Assembly (NCBI GenBank): GCA_026929865.2
Contig: CM049398.1
Coordinates: 16,963,501 to 17,027,500 of the forward strand
DNA length: 64,000 nt
Direction: 5' to 3'
Source: Hyperoplus lanceolatus
Lineage: Eukaryota > Chordata > Actinopteri > Uranoscopiformes > Ammodytidae
Part shown: piece by piece, positions 11,607 to 22,987 of the stretch
Numbering within the stretch: position 1 is the stretch's first letter
Layout: the number at the start of each line of letters is the position of its first letter
Program-made: the position numbers and the translations under genes
Notes under the pieces: generated by a model
Database searches by the model: none
What the model saw: the letters and a program-made list of their open reading frames with translations, nothing else
What the model was told of the DNA's origin: nothing

Positions 11607-12755
11607 AGAAAACACACAAATATGCATTTTTTTTGTCTGTTAAGCTGCAGTCCAATACCCAGTCAACTTTCATTCTCCTTAATCATTGACTTTGCACAAC
11701 TGACATGCTATCCATTTTCCAGATGAATTTTAATTAGTCATTGTATATACTACAGGAGGAGGATCGAGACCACCTAACAACACACAGTCAGGGGATACAC
11801 ATTACAACTACAAAACCAACCCTGGGTCTAAGGTGATTCTCTAGGAGTAACACTTCCCTTTAGAAAGCACCAATCACACCCACATCACACAAACAACATC
11901 ATCATCCTCACGTAGAAATGAGGTAATATTTCAACAATGGAATGATTCAAGGATAACTGTGGGGTCTTTACAAAGATCTTCAACATCACTCTCCCATCAT
12001 TTCCATCCTCCTAATCCTCCACCATATCCCCCTCCCAAAAACAAATATCACCACCCTCAATACTACGCCAGTACACTCACCCCGTGTATGAAGTCTTTGA
12101 AAAACTGGTTCTATCACATCATTCATTCATCCCCCCACCTTTATCCACACCAGTTTCTAAGCTAATAGTCCATGAGGAGTGCAACCCTACATCCATTTCC
12201 CACCTAACGATTTCTCTTATGATTTTATCTTTTAATCCATCCTCCCACACAATTCTCAAACTCAAATTGAATACACACTCCACCTGCCTTTGATTAAGGA
12301 CTTTTTAACAACCCACTCAGAGGTAATGCACACCTCCATCCCTCCCTCAACTCTTCTTTATACCCTCTCCCCACTCCTCCATCAACAACATCTTCAAATT
12401 CAACAACACATAGGGCACTCAAATGAGACCACTACAGAAATGATTTGGAACATCCCTCAACACTACGAAGACCAAATTTTGGATATAGGAGGAGGAAAGC
12501 ATCACCTCTATGCTTGGAAGGTTTACTTCCTTCCTGGGAGCAACATCATGGAGGTACTGCAACACACTGCCCTAGTGAAAAGACAGAACTCTACTTTGAG
12601 ATTTAGGAAAACAACATCCCCAAAAACTTTTTCTTTACCGCCAATAGAGACACCTCACTTATTTTTGTACAAAATAGGCACAGAAAAGGTCAGGGGGTTG
12701 TAAAGGCAGCACAAAAATCACCCGCCTCTCCCTCCCTGGAAAACTAACTCCCTCC
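11607..12755. other. Gene-free interval, C/A-rich
   Basis: Short open frames exist at 12084-12293 and 12290-12703, but their composition (CCTCCA and CCACAC words) and lack of recognisable domains argue against genes. The right end may be the upstream body of the LINE remnant that follows. Confidence 0.4.
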
Positions 12756-13150
12756 TCAAAAGACACTCATCCTGCAGGACTATCACACCCAAACTTTTCA
12801 ACTCGATAAGGAATACTCTGAACACCAGAACAAACAGACTTCTTAACAGTTTTTACCCGACAGCCATAACTTCACTTAATGCTGCTAAAACTAAAACGAA
12901 GGCATGTGGACACTGTTGTGTAAAGCACTTTATGAATGTGGTGTTGTTTGGGTGTGTCTTATGTCCTTGTGTCTTATGTGTTCTTTTTATGCCTTGTTGA
13001 TAGTGACTTTTTTGTTTTTTTTTTTTTTTTTTTTTAGTTTTAATTTATTTATTTATTACAAGGACTGCACTTAATTTCGTTGTACCTGTGACAATGACAA
13101 TAAAGATATATTCTATTCTATTCTATTCTATTCTATTCTATTCTATTCTT
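12756..13150 (+). mobile_element. LINE 3' end (CR1/Rex1-like)
   Basis: Residual C-terminal coding can be read as TNRLLNSFYPTAIT (about 12826-12870), a common ending of fish CR1/Rex1-type reverse transcriptases. A 3' untranslated region follows, with the typical TTTCGTTGTACCTGTGACAA and GACAATAAAGATAT, then a terminal ATTCT repeat. ATTCT-like tails are known for the CR1 group. The rest of the element is missing (5' truncation). Confidence 0.7.
13110..13149. repeat. (ATTCT)n tail repeat
   Basis: About eight ATTCT units directly after the AATAAAG motif. They form the terminal microsatellite of the LINE 3' end. Confidence 0.9.
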
Positions 13151-13193
13151 TCTTGTTATCCTCTCCTTCCACTGTAGCCATTTACTCCGCTTA

Positions 13194-13724
13194 TTAGTGC
13201 TCTGCTTTCAGTCTATAATTTTCCATAATTTTAGAAACATACATTTTTTTGAAATTTCGCAAACTGCAACTCCCTGTGATATCTTCATCAAGTTCATTCC
13301 ATAATTTAATACCCTTTACAGAAATTGAAAATGATTTAAGTGTGGTCCGTATATTTTTCTCTGTGAATCTTCTTTTTCTTCTTAAATCATACGAGACTCC
13401 TCTTTCTTCAAACATTGCTTGTAAACTGACAGGAAGGCTTTTTTTTGAAGCCTTGTACATCATTTGTACGGTGTGGTAACTTACTACGTCCCGTAATTTG
13501 AGAATTCTACCTTCAATAAAGAAGTTATTAGTGTGTGCCCTGTAATTTGCTTGATATATTATTCTCATTGCCCTTTTTTGAAGGATCTCCAATGGGTGCA
13601 ATTTACCTTTGTAAGTGTTTCCCCACACCTCAGCACAGTAATGCAGATGTGGGGAAACTAAACTCCCATCCAAACTCCAATAATGACGCTTGATTTTTGT
13701 ACAATATACCTGTTCTTTGTTCAC
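13194..13724 (-). pseudogene. LINE reverse transcriptase C-terminal fragment
   Basis: A 176-codon open frame with the region that follows the RT domain in fish non-LTR elements: SPHLHYCAEVWGNTYK, then LHPLEILQKRAMRIIY and a terminal IKLWNELDEDI motif. No polymerase motifs are present, so this is a 5'-truncated copy of a different LINE family from the 0.3 and 8.3 kb elements. It is in opposite orientation to the neighbouring LINE 3' end. Confidence 0.7.
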
Positions 13725-16164
13725 TTCTCAAAGGTAAAAGCACTGCTTCAAGCCAACTGATGAAAAAAACAGCACAAATTCTTAGCTAGATACGCAGCCG
13801 GAACTCAGCATTGCAACTACGTTTTTGCTGTGGCCACTTTTTTACTGGAGCAGAAAAAAAAACATTCCAAGAGCCTTTTTTTTAATTGTGTGACATCATT
13901 CAAATGTAAAATCCAATTGGCTGAGTAGGAAGGCACAGGAAGGACCAGTGGGAAAAGCACTTGAAGAATAATACATCAGCATTTAATTCAGTAGGTCTGA
14001 CACTTTCATACTATTTCTGTCCAGTGTCACGATCTTTGGTTATTTTCACTTGAGAGGAATTCTGTATTTGTTTTTCTTTTCTATGCTCTTCTCACTAGTT
14101 TTAAGTTGGCAGGGTTCAGCTGGAAAAAGTGCATGAACCCATAAGGATGTAGCAATATACTGAAATGAAATGATCAGTTGTGAGATTGTTTGCTCATGTT
14201 CAGAAGACTATTGGGGCCAAAGGGAAGAAAACACATTTTGTTTTTCCAATTATCAAGTGTTTGTCATTCATGTATCTAGTTATGCTTTTTATTTTGTGTT
14301 TGTGTTATATTTTCGGAATAACAATTTCTGTTTTTCTTTTACATGTTCGAAATAAAAATGTCAATCAATCAATCAGTCAAACACAGTGTAGTGGTCAGTT
14401 AAGAACTTTGAAGGGATTGTGCCGAAAACTGCAACTGTTCAGAAGGAAAAACCACAAGCTTGGAAGAAGTGGCTGAATTTTTGCAAGCCGAACTAGCGGG
14501 TACCGGTCAAACGCGAAAAAAAAAATCTTCTTCCAAAATAAAAAAAATTCTCCCTCCAAAAAAATTATGTTTTTTTTCTTCCCTGTGGCCCTAATACTTT
14601 TTCATTCCGTACTCATGTTACCTCAACTGTCAGTAAAGTCTGATGAAGTTGTAGCTACCGACAAAGTCCTGATTATTAGCTCAGTTTAATAATGAATAAT
14701 TTTCATGGTTTTCTACAGACTTTAACTTTGATAACTAATTAGTAAGTCATTAATATGTTATGTCATATATCCAAACCAAGTTGCAGTCCCTTTAACTCAC
14801 TAACTATCGTGCATGGCATTATGACATCAGGTGAATTTCACCTTTAAAACAACTGTGCTCCCGTCCTAAAGACAAGGACACATCTTGCAGACCATTTCAG
14901 TAAGAGCATCGTGGCAAAACTCAAAAATAAATACAGCTGATGCAGACTCAATGTTCACAGAAAGGTCAGCAACAGACAGCAAAGTAATCTAATTGTTAAA
15001 GGTGATGCCAACATCAGCAGCAATAGCTGGGGAGCTTGGGCTAAATAGCGTGCACCAAAGCTACACACAGTGCTTTTGTTTCGTCCAGCCGTAGAACTCT
15101 GAATAACAAAATGAACAGAATTAATACAGCTTGAATGCAATTTAGGTCACATTAGCCACTTTTTAACAGGAGGCCTGTTCAAAAGCTGACTTGATACCCA
15201 GGCTTTGACAAAAAATCATTAATCACACTTAATGGGAACTGAACGGCATTGGCGGCAGCAGAGTCATGCTTTTTGCCGACTTTATTGTTCATGCTTTGAA
15301 TATTAAGTTTATCATTGCGTCAATCTTGTTTTCCAGACACTGCAAAGCACGGACACCTTGTTCATGAGGTAAGACCTTTATTGGCATTGATTTCATTTTA
15401 CAAACTGAGTTTTATGAAGTACATATGGGCCTCAGATTTCATCTCCCTCTCCTGTACATATTTATTTTTTCACCCAGGCCCACAAAAATGTTGCACACAT
15501 GTATGCACATTCTTAACAAAAATCTTATTCACTTATCATATGCACAGTTAACACACAAAGTTAGAGTGTGGAGCCAAAACATCTTAAATATCACATAATA
15601 ACATTAATATTAGCAGGCAATATATTTCTAAAGTAGTCTAGGTGAAACACGAGACATGATACATGATACATGATAAAAATTAAAAGAAAAAGGTGTAGAT
15701 GCACAGACCTTCAATACTTGGGATAAAAATAACATAATCAAATTTTTTGTCTCTTACACATTCTCTTCTTGGTCTGTAGCCCATGTCTGGTGAGAAGAGT
15801 TCATTGTTCGGTCAGCTCCCTGAAGTCAAGTGTTTACTGTTTAACTATAACCAAGCCCTGTAACTACTGTATCCACCCTGGTCTCAGCCTCCATGCATAA
15901 CTCATGTTACGTCAGCCTATACTGTAGGTCTGGTTATGCCACTGCTGGCCTTTTGAAAGCTACAAGATCTGCTTAGTCTCTACAGTATGCCAGAAGCTCG
16001 GCCGCCCCAAGACAAACACAGGGATCCCGATAGAGGGGTGACTATTTTTCATCATCAAACTAAACTATGGTCTGGTCTGCATCTGCTCCTTTGCCTGTTA
16101 GTCATAAATGACCTTATTTAGCAACTCCTCTTGTGACACTGTAAAATAGAGGACACCATCTCTT
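13725..16164. other. Gene-free interval
   Basis: No coding sequence, RNA or complete element recognised. A short ATCA run lies at about 14362-14383 and A-rich stretches around 14515-14545. Open frames are all under 100 codons and without recognisable features. Confidence 0.45.
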
Positions 16165-16280
16165 TAATGAGATCCTATTATACTACTTTTCTGGTCTTCA
16201 TTTCTTGTTATAGAGCAACCTGACACGAATCACATCACAAAAAACTATGTAGATTTTAGGGACACTCTTCCTCTTACCCT
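16165..16280 (+). repeat. Dispersed repeat fragment shared with 54325-54450
   Basis: TAATGAGATCCTATTATACT and about 95 following bases match the segment beginning at about 54325, including CCTGACACGAATCACATCAC and AAAAAACTATGTAGATTTT. It resembles the right end of the nested element ending at 35957, which also carries TTAAAG and a TATTATA-type motif. Probably the end of a non-autonomous TTAA-type transposon. Confidence 0.6.
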
Positions 16281-16864
16281 AGCGAGCACAGCAGTCTCTC
16301 TCTACACACTGCTTTGAGCTTCTCCGCCCCTACCCCCCCTGCTGCAAACCCCACTCCGTTGTGATTGGTTACCTTCCTTCCAGCAGCGGGAAATTTTCAG
16401 GAAGCTGGGGGCATGCAGCCGGAGCTTGCCTGAGCGGCAGCATTACCATACATGGGAACATGACAGAAACGACCCGAGCGTGACAGAAACAATCCGGAAA
16501 TTTGAACGAGTTCGGCTCGACCGGCTGCCATAGTGTTTAGTGCTCTGCATAGCCACCCCAGACGGTCAGCAGGGAATACGTCGAAATGCATGTACATAAT
16601 TATTTGATACTCTAGTATGGTTAAACATGACTATAAATCATTATAACAACGTTTATAGGTCATAAAAGTCGAAAAGTATCGTCACAAAATGCTGGCAAAG
16701 CATGAGAAATTCTATCTTAAATGGATGTTGAGCAGTGTCTTATTTCTCCTGGACACCTAAGACAGGGACCATAAGGCATGAGGGGTGCAGGTGTTAGCTT
16801 GTGGGTGAGAACAGAATGTCAGGAAGTGCTACAGCAGTTGATCAATAGCAGGAACTGTCAGAAA

Positions 16865-19272
16865 TCAGCTCCTGGACGTAGCTCTGGACACAATCTCTCT
16901 CTGGCGACATGGATAGAGGTAATCTTTCAGGTGCAGGCGCACCTTGCTGTGCAGCGAGGCGTAGATGAAGGGGTTGTAACACGCAGAGCTCATGGCCACT
17001 AAATGACAGCACACTTGTAAGACGTTTACGTAACGCTTCCCTATGATGTGAAAGTCTGGGTCCAGGTCCAGCAACAAGTTCAGCACCTGTGACAGGCAGA
17101 AAATATAGAGTTGTTGCTGTGAATCTGTGATGACTCAACTTAAAGGCAACATTTCTTCTTGCTTGTTGTTACGCCAGTCATTAATCACAATAAATGACAG
17201 CTTGCAACCACTTTAGCCTTGTAGGACTCGCACAATGTATCTACAATGAGCATGAAGTAATGGCAGTACTGTTGATTTAGTTGACACAATTACCTGATTA
17301 TGAACTTCCGTGGTTAGGGGACAGTTCAAGCTTCTCTATTTTTCACTTAACTGCTACTGAGTTTATGATTTGCTGGCAGATACCAGCTGTAAACTTGATA
17401 TCCCTCCCAAGCTATACTCCAAAATCAAGAACTACCTCAAATTCAACTGAACAGGTTAAAGGTGGAGTCAGCAATTCTGGAGAATGTTTTAGACAAAATC
17501 ACCTTTTGTCAAAAGTATGCGGTGTATCATTAACTGTGTGTTTTTTGTGTGCACAGGTAGCGGAGTGTGAGGAGATATTCAATGATTTTGCCCCCCAACA
17601 AATTGACAACAAGCAGTCTCCAGAATCGCTGACTAAACCACCTTTAAAGAGAAGACAGATTTGAAACACAGAAGAAATGGCTGGCGGTCTGGCTTTAGTT
17701 TAGACTCACTTGCAGGGGCAGCCAACACAGGGCAAAGGCCAGCACTGAGGCCACTAGCAGAGAGAAGGTCTTCTTCCTCCTTTGGCTCCAGCGCTGCTGG
17801 CTATTGGATGGCTCTCCAGGTACTGAATAGCGCTTTAGGCTGACAGTAATGGCACAGTAAGACACGCTGATGGACAGCAGCGGGATCATATAGGAAGCTA
17901 TGAGGATGAAGCATGAGTAGAGAAGCCGCAGGTTGCCACTCTTTGGCCAGAATTCCTCACACACTACAAGGTCCATGCCACTGGGTCGCAGGTCAAGATA
18001 GCGTGTGTAGAGAGATGGGGGTGCAGCCAGAGCCAGAGATAAGAGCCAGACACCAAGAGTCACCGCACCACAACCCCACGCTGAGATCCTTCTTCGCACT
18101 GGGTGAGCTGAGGCAGAGAAAGATAGAGACATAGCATCAGGAAATTGATCAAAGCCGTACATTATTGCACTTTTTTTAGAGCTGCAACGATTAATCGCCG
18201 AATTGATTATTAATCGATTATTAAAATAATCGCCAACTATTTTGATAATCGATTAATCGTTTCGAGTAATTTTTTAATAAAAAAATGTCCAAATTCAGCT
18301 TCTCAAATGTGAATATTTTCTGGTTTCTTTAATCCTATTATGACAGTAAACATTTGAGGTACAACGTCAACATGGGCTTTGGAAAATTGATCAATATTTT
18401 TCACCATTTTCTGACATTTTGCGGACCAAAACACTAATCGATTAATAATCGATTAATCGAGAAAATAATCGACAGATTAATCGATTATCAAAATAATCGT
18501 TAGTTGCAGCCCTAGACTTTTATAGCTGTGACATATAAAATTTGTGTTCTAATGGCATATATTTTGTTTTAAAGAAAAATGAAAACAAATAAAACGTGAA
18601 TCGTGAAAATAACTGCAGTCTCAGTGTTTATTTCAACCCATTCAGCTCTGTTTTGCAAGGTTGAATATCAACGGCAATTCATTTTCATGCAAGTTAATAG
18701 GTTAATAGGACAGTGTTTTTTCTATTCCCACACGATACACACAGTTTCATTCTACACACGGTTAATCAGTGACCCCTAATCAGTAGAAATATAACTTTAA
18801 GTCCCTTACCTACAACAATATATCGGTCCACAGCAATGGCAGTGAGTGACAGTACTGATGCGAACACTGTGGCACATTGTATCAAAGGGACCAGGTGACA
18901 GAGGGGTCTCCCAAAAGCCCAGCCGTGGCTGTCGAAGGCATATGACACGGTCAGTGGAACACAGCTCAAACACATCAGAAGGTCTCCAGCTGCCAAGTTG
19001 CCGATGAAAACGTTTGTGGCATTGTGGAGCTTCTTGTCAGCCAAGATGCAAGCCAACAGGAAGGAGTTTCCAACACCAGCCACCACCACTATGAGGCTGT
19101 AGAGAGGCAGGAAGAGGGGTTTGAAACGTAGAAGAAGCTCCATGCCTATAAACATCCCCATGGTGTCACTGTAGTTGAGTCCTTGGCCTTCGACACCTTC
19201 TAGTCTTTCTTGTCCTATTTCATGGCTGGTGTTACCGGTCTCACTGAAATCCTCATCCCTGAAGATATCCAT
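16865..19272 (-). CDS. prlhr: Prolactin-releasing peptide receptor-type GPCR
   Basis: Class A peptide receptor of the plasma membrane, closest by motif to the prolactin-releasing peptide receptor (GPR10/PRLHR). Three exons on the minus strand: 19272-18810, 18107-17710, 17086-16865, giving a 360-residue model close to the roughly 370 of GPR10. Splice sites read G|GTAAGG ... TGCCTCAG|CT and CAA|GTGAGT ... GTCACAG|GTG. The N-terminus has glycosylation sequons NTS (14) and NYS (33). TM1 is near 52-76. TM2 includes NATNVFIGNLAAGDLLMC. Cys125 and the Cys in VVCEEFWP form the usual disulfide pair. DRY is at 149-151 and HPVRRRIS begins the second loop. TM6 carries CWLPLQ and TM7 carries SACYNPFIY. 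The start is placed at MDIFRDEDF; two in-frame upstream ATGs (19308, 19296) remain possible. In fish this is likely a PRLHR2-type paralogue (inference). Each intron holds a small DNA transposon. Confidence 0.88.
17460..17643. mobile_element. TTAA-flanked MITE in receptor intron 2
   Basis: A 184-bp non-autonomous element flanked by TTAA at 17456-17459 and 17644-17647. The left end AGGTGGAGTCAGCAATTCTG matches the inverted right end, which reads AGGTGG TTT AGTCAGCGATTC on the other strand; the two differ by a three-base indel and one substitution. TTAA duplications are characteristic of piggyBac and Kolobok elements. It lies wholly inside the 623-bp intron (17087-17709). Confidence 0.85.
18177..18514. 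mobile_element. hAT-type MITE in receptor intron 1
   Basis: A 338-bp element with inverted ends TAGAGCTGCAACGATTAATCG and its near-complement ending GTTGCAGCCCTA. Both subterminal regions are packed with ATCGATTAATCGATT words that can fold on one another. Flanks ACTTTTTT and ACTTTTAT resemble a decayed 8-bp target duplication, as expected for hAT. This ATCGATTA-rich family is common in fish genomes (established knowledge). It occupies about half of the 702-bp intron 18108-18809. Confidence 0.85.
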
Positions 19273-20500
19273 GTCTCTGGAAGCCAACCTTAACATAAGG
19301 GAGAGCATGATAAAAAAAAAAGTTTTACAGTAATCCTGTTTTTCTTCAATAAAGGCTACTTCAACATGGATAACAACAGTACAAGTCACACCAATAGTGT
19401 ATAACTTACATTTGAAATAGTTGTGGCCTCAAAAGAAGAAGATATATGAGACTGTTTTGGCAATTTGCATATTTTTTTAACCAATGACGGTGATGGTTAT
19501 TTCTTACAAAATTATATTACTGTTGTTCAGATCTAGCTTTGTCTCTTTTTTTCGGCCTTTCAACTGTCAGTCTGGTTGAACTTTAATGCAGTGTTTTGTT
19601 GTCCATATACAAAACATTACATACTCTTCATACACAATAAATCCTATTAAAAGCATGAAAGACCATTCAACTATACAAAGTAGTTATTTCATTGTTCGAT
19701 ATCACATTAAATCAAGCTTTCGTGGAAGGTATTTCCAAAACATTTGCATGGCTACATACCCTAAAAGATAAACACTTAAACACTTCCCTGGGGACTGGGA
19801 AAACCAAGGGTGACAACAAGATAAGTGGTGTCTGTTTTCCATAGAAATCTGTGTGTAAAGAGGAAGTATAATGTTGTTATGAAGTAAGTTTGAAACTAGA
19901 GCCCTGTTGTGATGACATGATTACTCTCAGGAAAGTTCTGGGGCTGGAGGCTATTTTCTATAGTTTCCAAGCAGAATTGTGGAAGTTTTTTGGCAATAGA
20001 TATGGTAATTCAACTATGTCACTCTGGAAATGCAAAGTTAGACTAAACATATACAACATGTCAATGTGTTCAGATTTGAGCCATGACTCAGGGAAGACGT
20101 ATGAATGTTTGCACCCACGTAGATCACTTTAAGCTGCAGCTGGAAAAGTCTGCTCCAAAACTCATCCATTTTGATGGTAATTCATTCTGATCTCAAAAGA
20201 ACTCTTGTTAATTAATGTTAATAAATGCTAATTTCTTCTTAAATTCCAAATACCACAAAAAAAACACAAAATATTTCATTTAATTCATCATGAAGTCTCA
20301 TCTGTAGAAGTTTTCTGAAACTGTTCAGGAAAGAGATACATTAGACCTTAACTTATTTGTTCACAGGGTCGTCATGGATGGACAATCTTTTTGCGCCCCA
20401 CTGCCTTGTGTGATATATCATGTTGTGGAACATTATGCACCCTGGTCCCTTTTCCTTCAAGTTGCTGCTAAATCCAATTTCTGGCTTCATCAGTGTAGCC
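19273..20500. other. Upstream flank of the receptor gene
   Basis: Would contain the receptor 5' untranslated region and promoter. No TATA box or untranslated exon can be assigned with confidence. No other gene is seen. Confidence 0.4.
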
Positions 20501-20510
20501 TTAAAACATC

Positions 20511-20533
20511 TCTCTCTCTCTCTCTCTCTCTCA
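20511..20533. repeat. (TC)n microsatellite
   Basis: About eleven TC units directly upstream of the truncated LINE; it may mark the insertion point. Confidence 0.85.
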
Positions 20534-20552
20534 ACTGGAAAACATAAACTGA

Positions 20553-21350
20553 TTGTGACTGGCTCCAGGACTTTCTGACTGGCAGGGTCCCAGTCTGTCA
20601 GGATTGGAAATAGGACTAGCCAGCATCATCACAAACATTGGCATGCCACAGGGCTGCATGCTCAGCCCCATCCTCTACACCCTGTTCACTCATGACTGTG
20701 TGGCCTCCCACATGGACAACACTATCTTGAGGTTTGCGGACGACACCGCAGTGATAGGACACATCACGGGAGGGGACGAAGCGGCCTACAGGAGCGAGGT
20801 GGCCAGTCTGGTGTCATGGTGTGAGGACAATAACCTCACCCTCATTAACACGGACAAGACCAAGGAGATGATAATGGACATGAGGATCGGGGAGCTTGAA
20901 GTAGAGAGGGTGAGCAGCTTCAAGTACCTCGACGTCCACATCAGCGACGACCTCACTTGGACACTCAACACCACACAGCTGGTTAAGAAAGCACAACAGC
21001 GGCTGTACTTCCTGAGGAGGCTGAGAAAGTTTGGCATGTAGCCTGAGATCCTCAGAAACTTCTACAGCTGCTCTGTTGAGAGCATCTTGACCAGCTGTAT
21101 CACCGTCTGGTACGGCAGCACTTCTGCTTTGGACCGCAGACCACTGCAGAGAGTGGTAAAGACTGTAGAGAAGATCATCAGAACTCCACTGCCCTCTTGC
21201 AGAGCATCTACCACCGCAGAGTCCACAGGAGAGCTGCCTCCATACTCAAGGACCCCACCCACTCACAGCATAGATTGTTTACACTCCTACCCTCAGGACG
21301 GAGGTACAGAAGTGTGAAGTCCAAAACAACCAGACTAAATAACTCTATAT
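20553..21350 (+). pseudogene. Reverse transcriptase fragment of the truncated LINE
   Basis: Frame one (20604-21041) carries motif B as MPQGCMLSPILYTLF, the catalytic RFADDTAVIGHI, DNNLTLINTDKTKEM and SSFKYLDVHISDDLTW. It is broken by a TAG just after LRKFGM. The frame then continues with PEILRNFYSCSVESILTSC and shifts again near 21195, after which IYHRRVHRRAASILKD and LFTLLPSGRRY are readable (21197-21345). At least one stop and one frameshift make it non-functional, and the endonuclease and the first half of RT are missing. Confidence 0.85.
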
Positions 21351-21783
21351 TCCCCACTGCCCTCAGACAACAGATAGGGGTCTGTTGTTATTGTTATTAT
21401 TCTACCTCAGGACTGCCGCCACTGTTTACATTTTTGTACATTTTGGTTATGCACAATGGCACACTTTCTTGAAATTTGCACCATTCCGTTTTATTTTATT
21501 CTAACTTAAATGTGTTGTTTTATCTAGTTGCTGCTCTTCTATTTCCCTTGTACATTGTATATTCTGTATTGTTGTACAACCAGACTAAATAACTATTTCT
21601 TCCCTACTGCCCTCACACTCCTAAACAACAGATAGGAGTCTGCTGTTACTGTTGTTATTGTTTTTATTCTACCTCCGGACTGCCAACACTGTTTACATTT
21701 TTACATTTTGGTTAAATGTGTTGTTTTACCTAGTTGCTGCTCTTCTATTTGCCTTGTAAATGGTATATTCTGTATTGTTGCTG
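21327..21783 (+). repeat. Imperfect tandem duplication in LINE 3' UTR
   Basis: The segment beginning CAACCAGACTAAATAACT at 21327 recurs at 21577, period about 250 bp. Shared stretches include CAACAGATAGG, CTGTTTACATTTT and AGTTGCTGCTCTTCTATTT. The second copy is shorter (about 205 bp). Confidence 0.8.
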
Positions 21784-21945
21784 CTTTTCTTCTATTTTAC
21801 TTGTATAATGCATATTTTCATGTTTCTTTCTTGGCATTCAGTCTGTGGAAAACAAAGGAAGAATTTCATTGTATGACTGGGAACATGTTTCTTATTGTGC
21901 ATGTGACAATAAACACTTTGAATCTTGAATCATGAATCTCTACAT

Positions 21946-22987
21946 ACCAGAACTGATTTCAAGGACATTTGATGGTATATTTAAGGATTGCACAGGGAGG
22001 GAAATTATTATTGTGAGCAAATAAATGCAAAAAGGTACTAACTTGTATCAGATAGTAAAATATGAATAGCCATTGATTACTTTACTGATTGAAACTGTAA
22101 GCCGCCTTACAGTTTACACACAAGTATAATTTTAATATTTTCACTCTCTATGCCTACCAACTTCCTTGAGGGAAAGCAAAGGGGTAAACATTACTGTTTT
22201 GTATTAATGTGAGCTAGCTCCAGGGCTGAATGAACAATGGCTACAAAGACAAATCAAAATATCTGCTGCAGTGGAAAGTTAAATGTCAAGTCCTCATCAC
22301 TATTATAAAGATGAAGGCTTTTTTTTCGTTTTTGTTTTCAACAACACCACTAAAGCATGTTCAGAGGCTTTTAAACAATCACAGGAATAAAATAAAAATT
22401 GTGAGGAATCCAAATGCCAGAAACTCTGTAAGTCATGAGAAAACCTATAGTTTTGGAGAAGCTAGTGGAAGAAAAAAATATTTTCAGCTTTGTCTTTGTC
22501 AGCACATATATTACAGAGTGGGACTATTATTGCTATCCAAAATCGGTAAACCATAAATCACTGAATGCACTTCAAAAGTTTTGACAGCAAATATTTTAGT
22601 TGTTGTCTACTTTTCTTTCTTAAAAAAAAAAAAATCCTGGACACTTTTAAGAGCCAAGTAAAGGCTTCTGCTTCTCATTTTGTAGAGGTCTGCCTGACAG
22701 AGTGGAATGTTGGTAGGACTCCCATGCAGAGAATATTTTATATGTTTTGCCCCTCCCCTGTTGAGTGTCCACTGAATGTGGGTGGAGTTTTCCCAAGGGA
22801 ACATAAATGGTTCCCGTCAAAAGTCATAACACTTGCAACTGTGTGTGTGTGTTTGTGTGTGTGTGGGTGTGGGTGTGGGTGTGTGCCTGCGTGCGTGGGC
22901 GTGTGTATGTGTGTGTGTGAGATTTGGGTGAAATATGTCTCACAGTTGTAAAGAAAGAAATAGTCTTACATTTCTGACACCCTTTTA
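21946..22987. other. Gene-free interval
   Basis: No gene recognised. Short frames at 22230-22556 and 22565-22951 lack recognisable domains, and the second runs into the TG microsatellite. Confidence 0.45.
22838..22921. repeat. Interrupted (TG)n microsatellite
   Basis: A G/T alternating tract with GGGTGT and GCGTGC interruptions. Confidence 0.85.

Larger units (their letters stand above)
20545..21945 (+). mobile_element. 5'-truncated LINE (CR1/Rex1-like)
   Basis: The copy begins inside the RT domain and runs through the C-terminal region to a 3' end that reads GTGACAATAAACACTTTGAA followed by TTGAATC-type repeats. The 3' untranslated region holds an internal duplication (21327-21783). It belongs to a different family from the 0.3 and 8.3 kb LINEs: the RT motif is RFADDT and the tail differs. 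Confidence 0.82.

Noticed and set aside
22565..22951. 128-codon frame rich in Cys, Val and Gly at its end
   Set aside because: Caused by the TG microsatellite; no protein signature.
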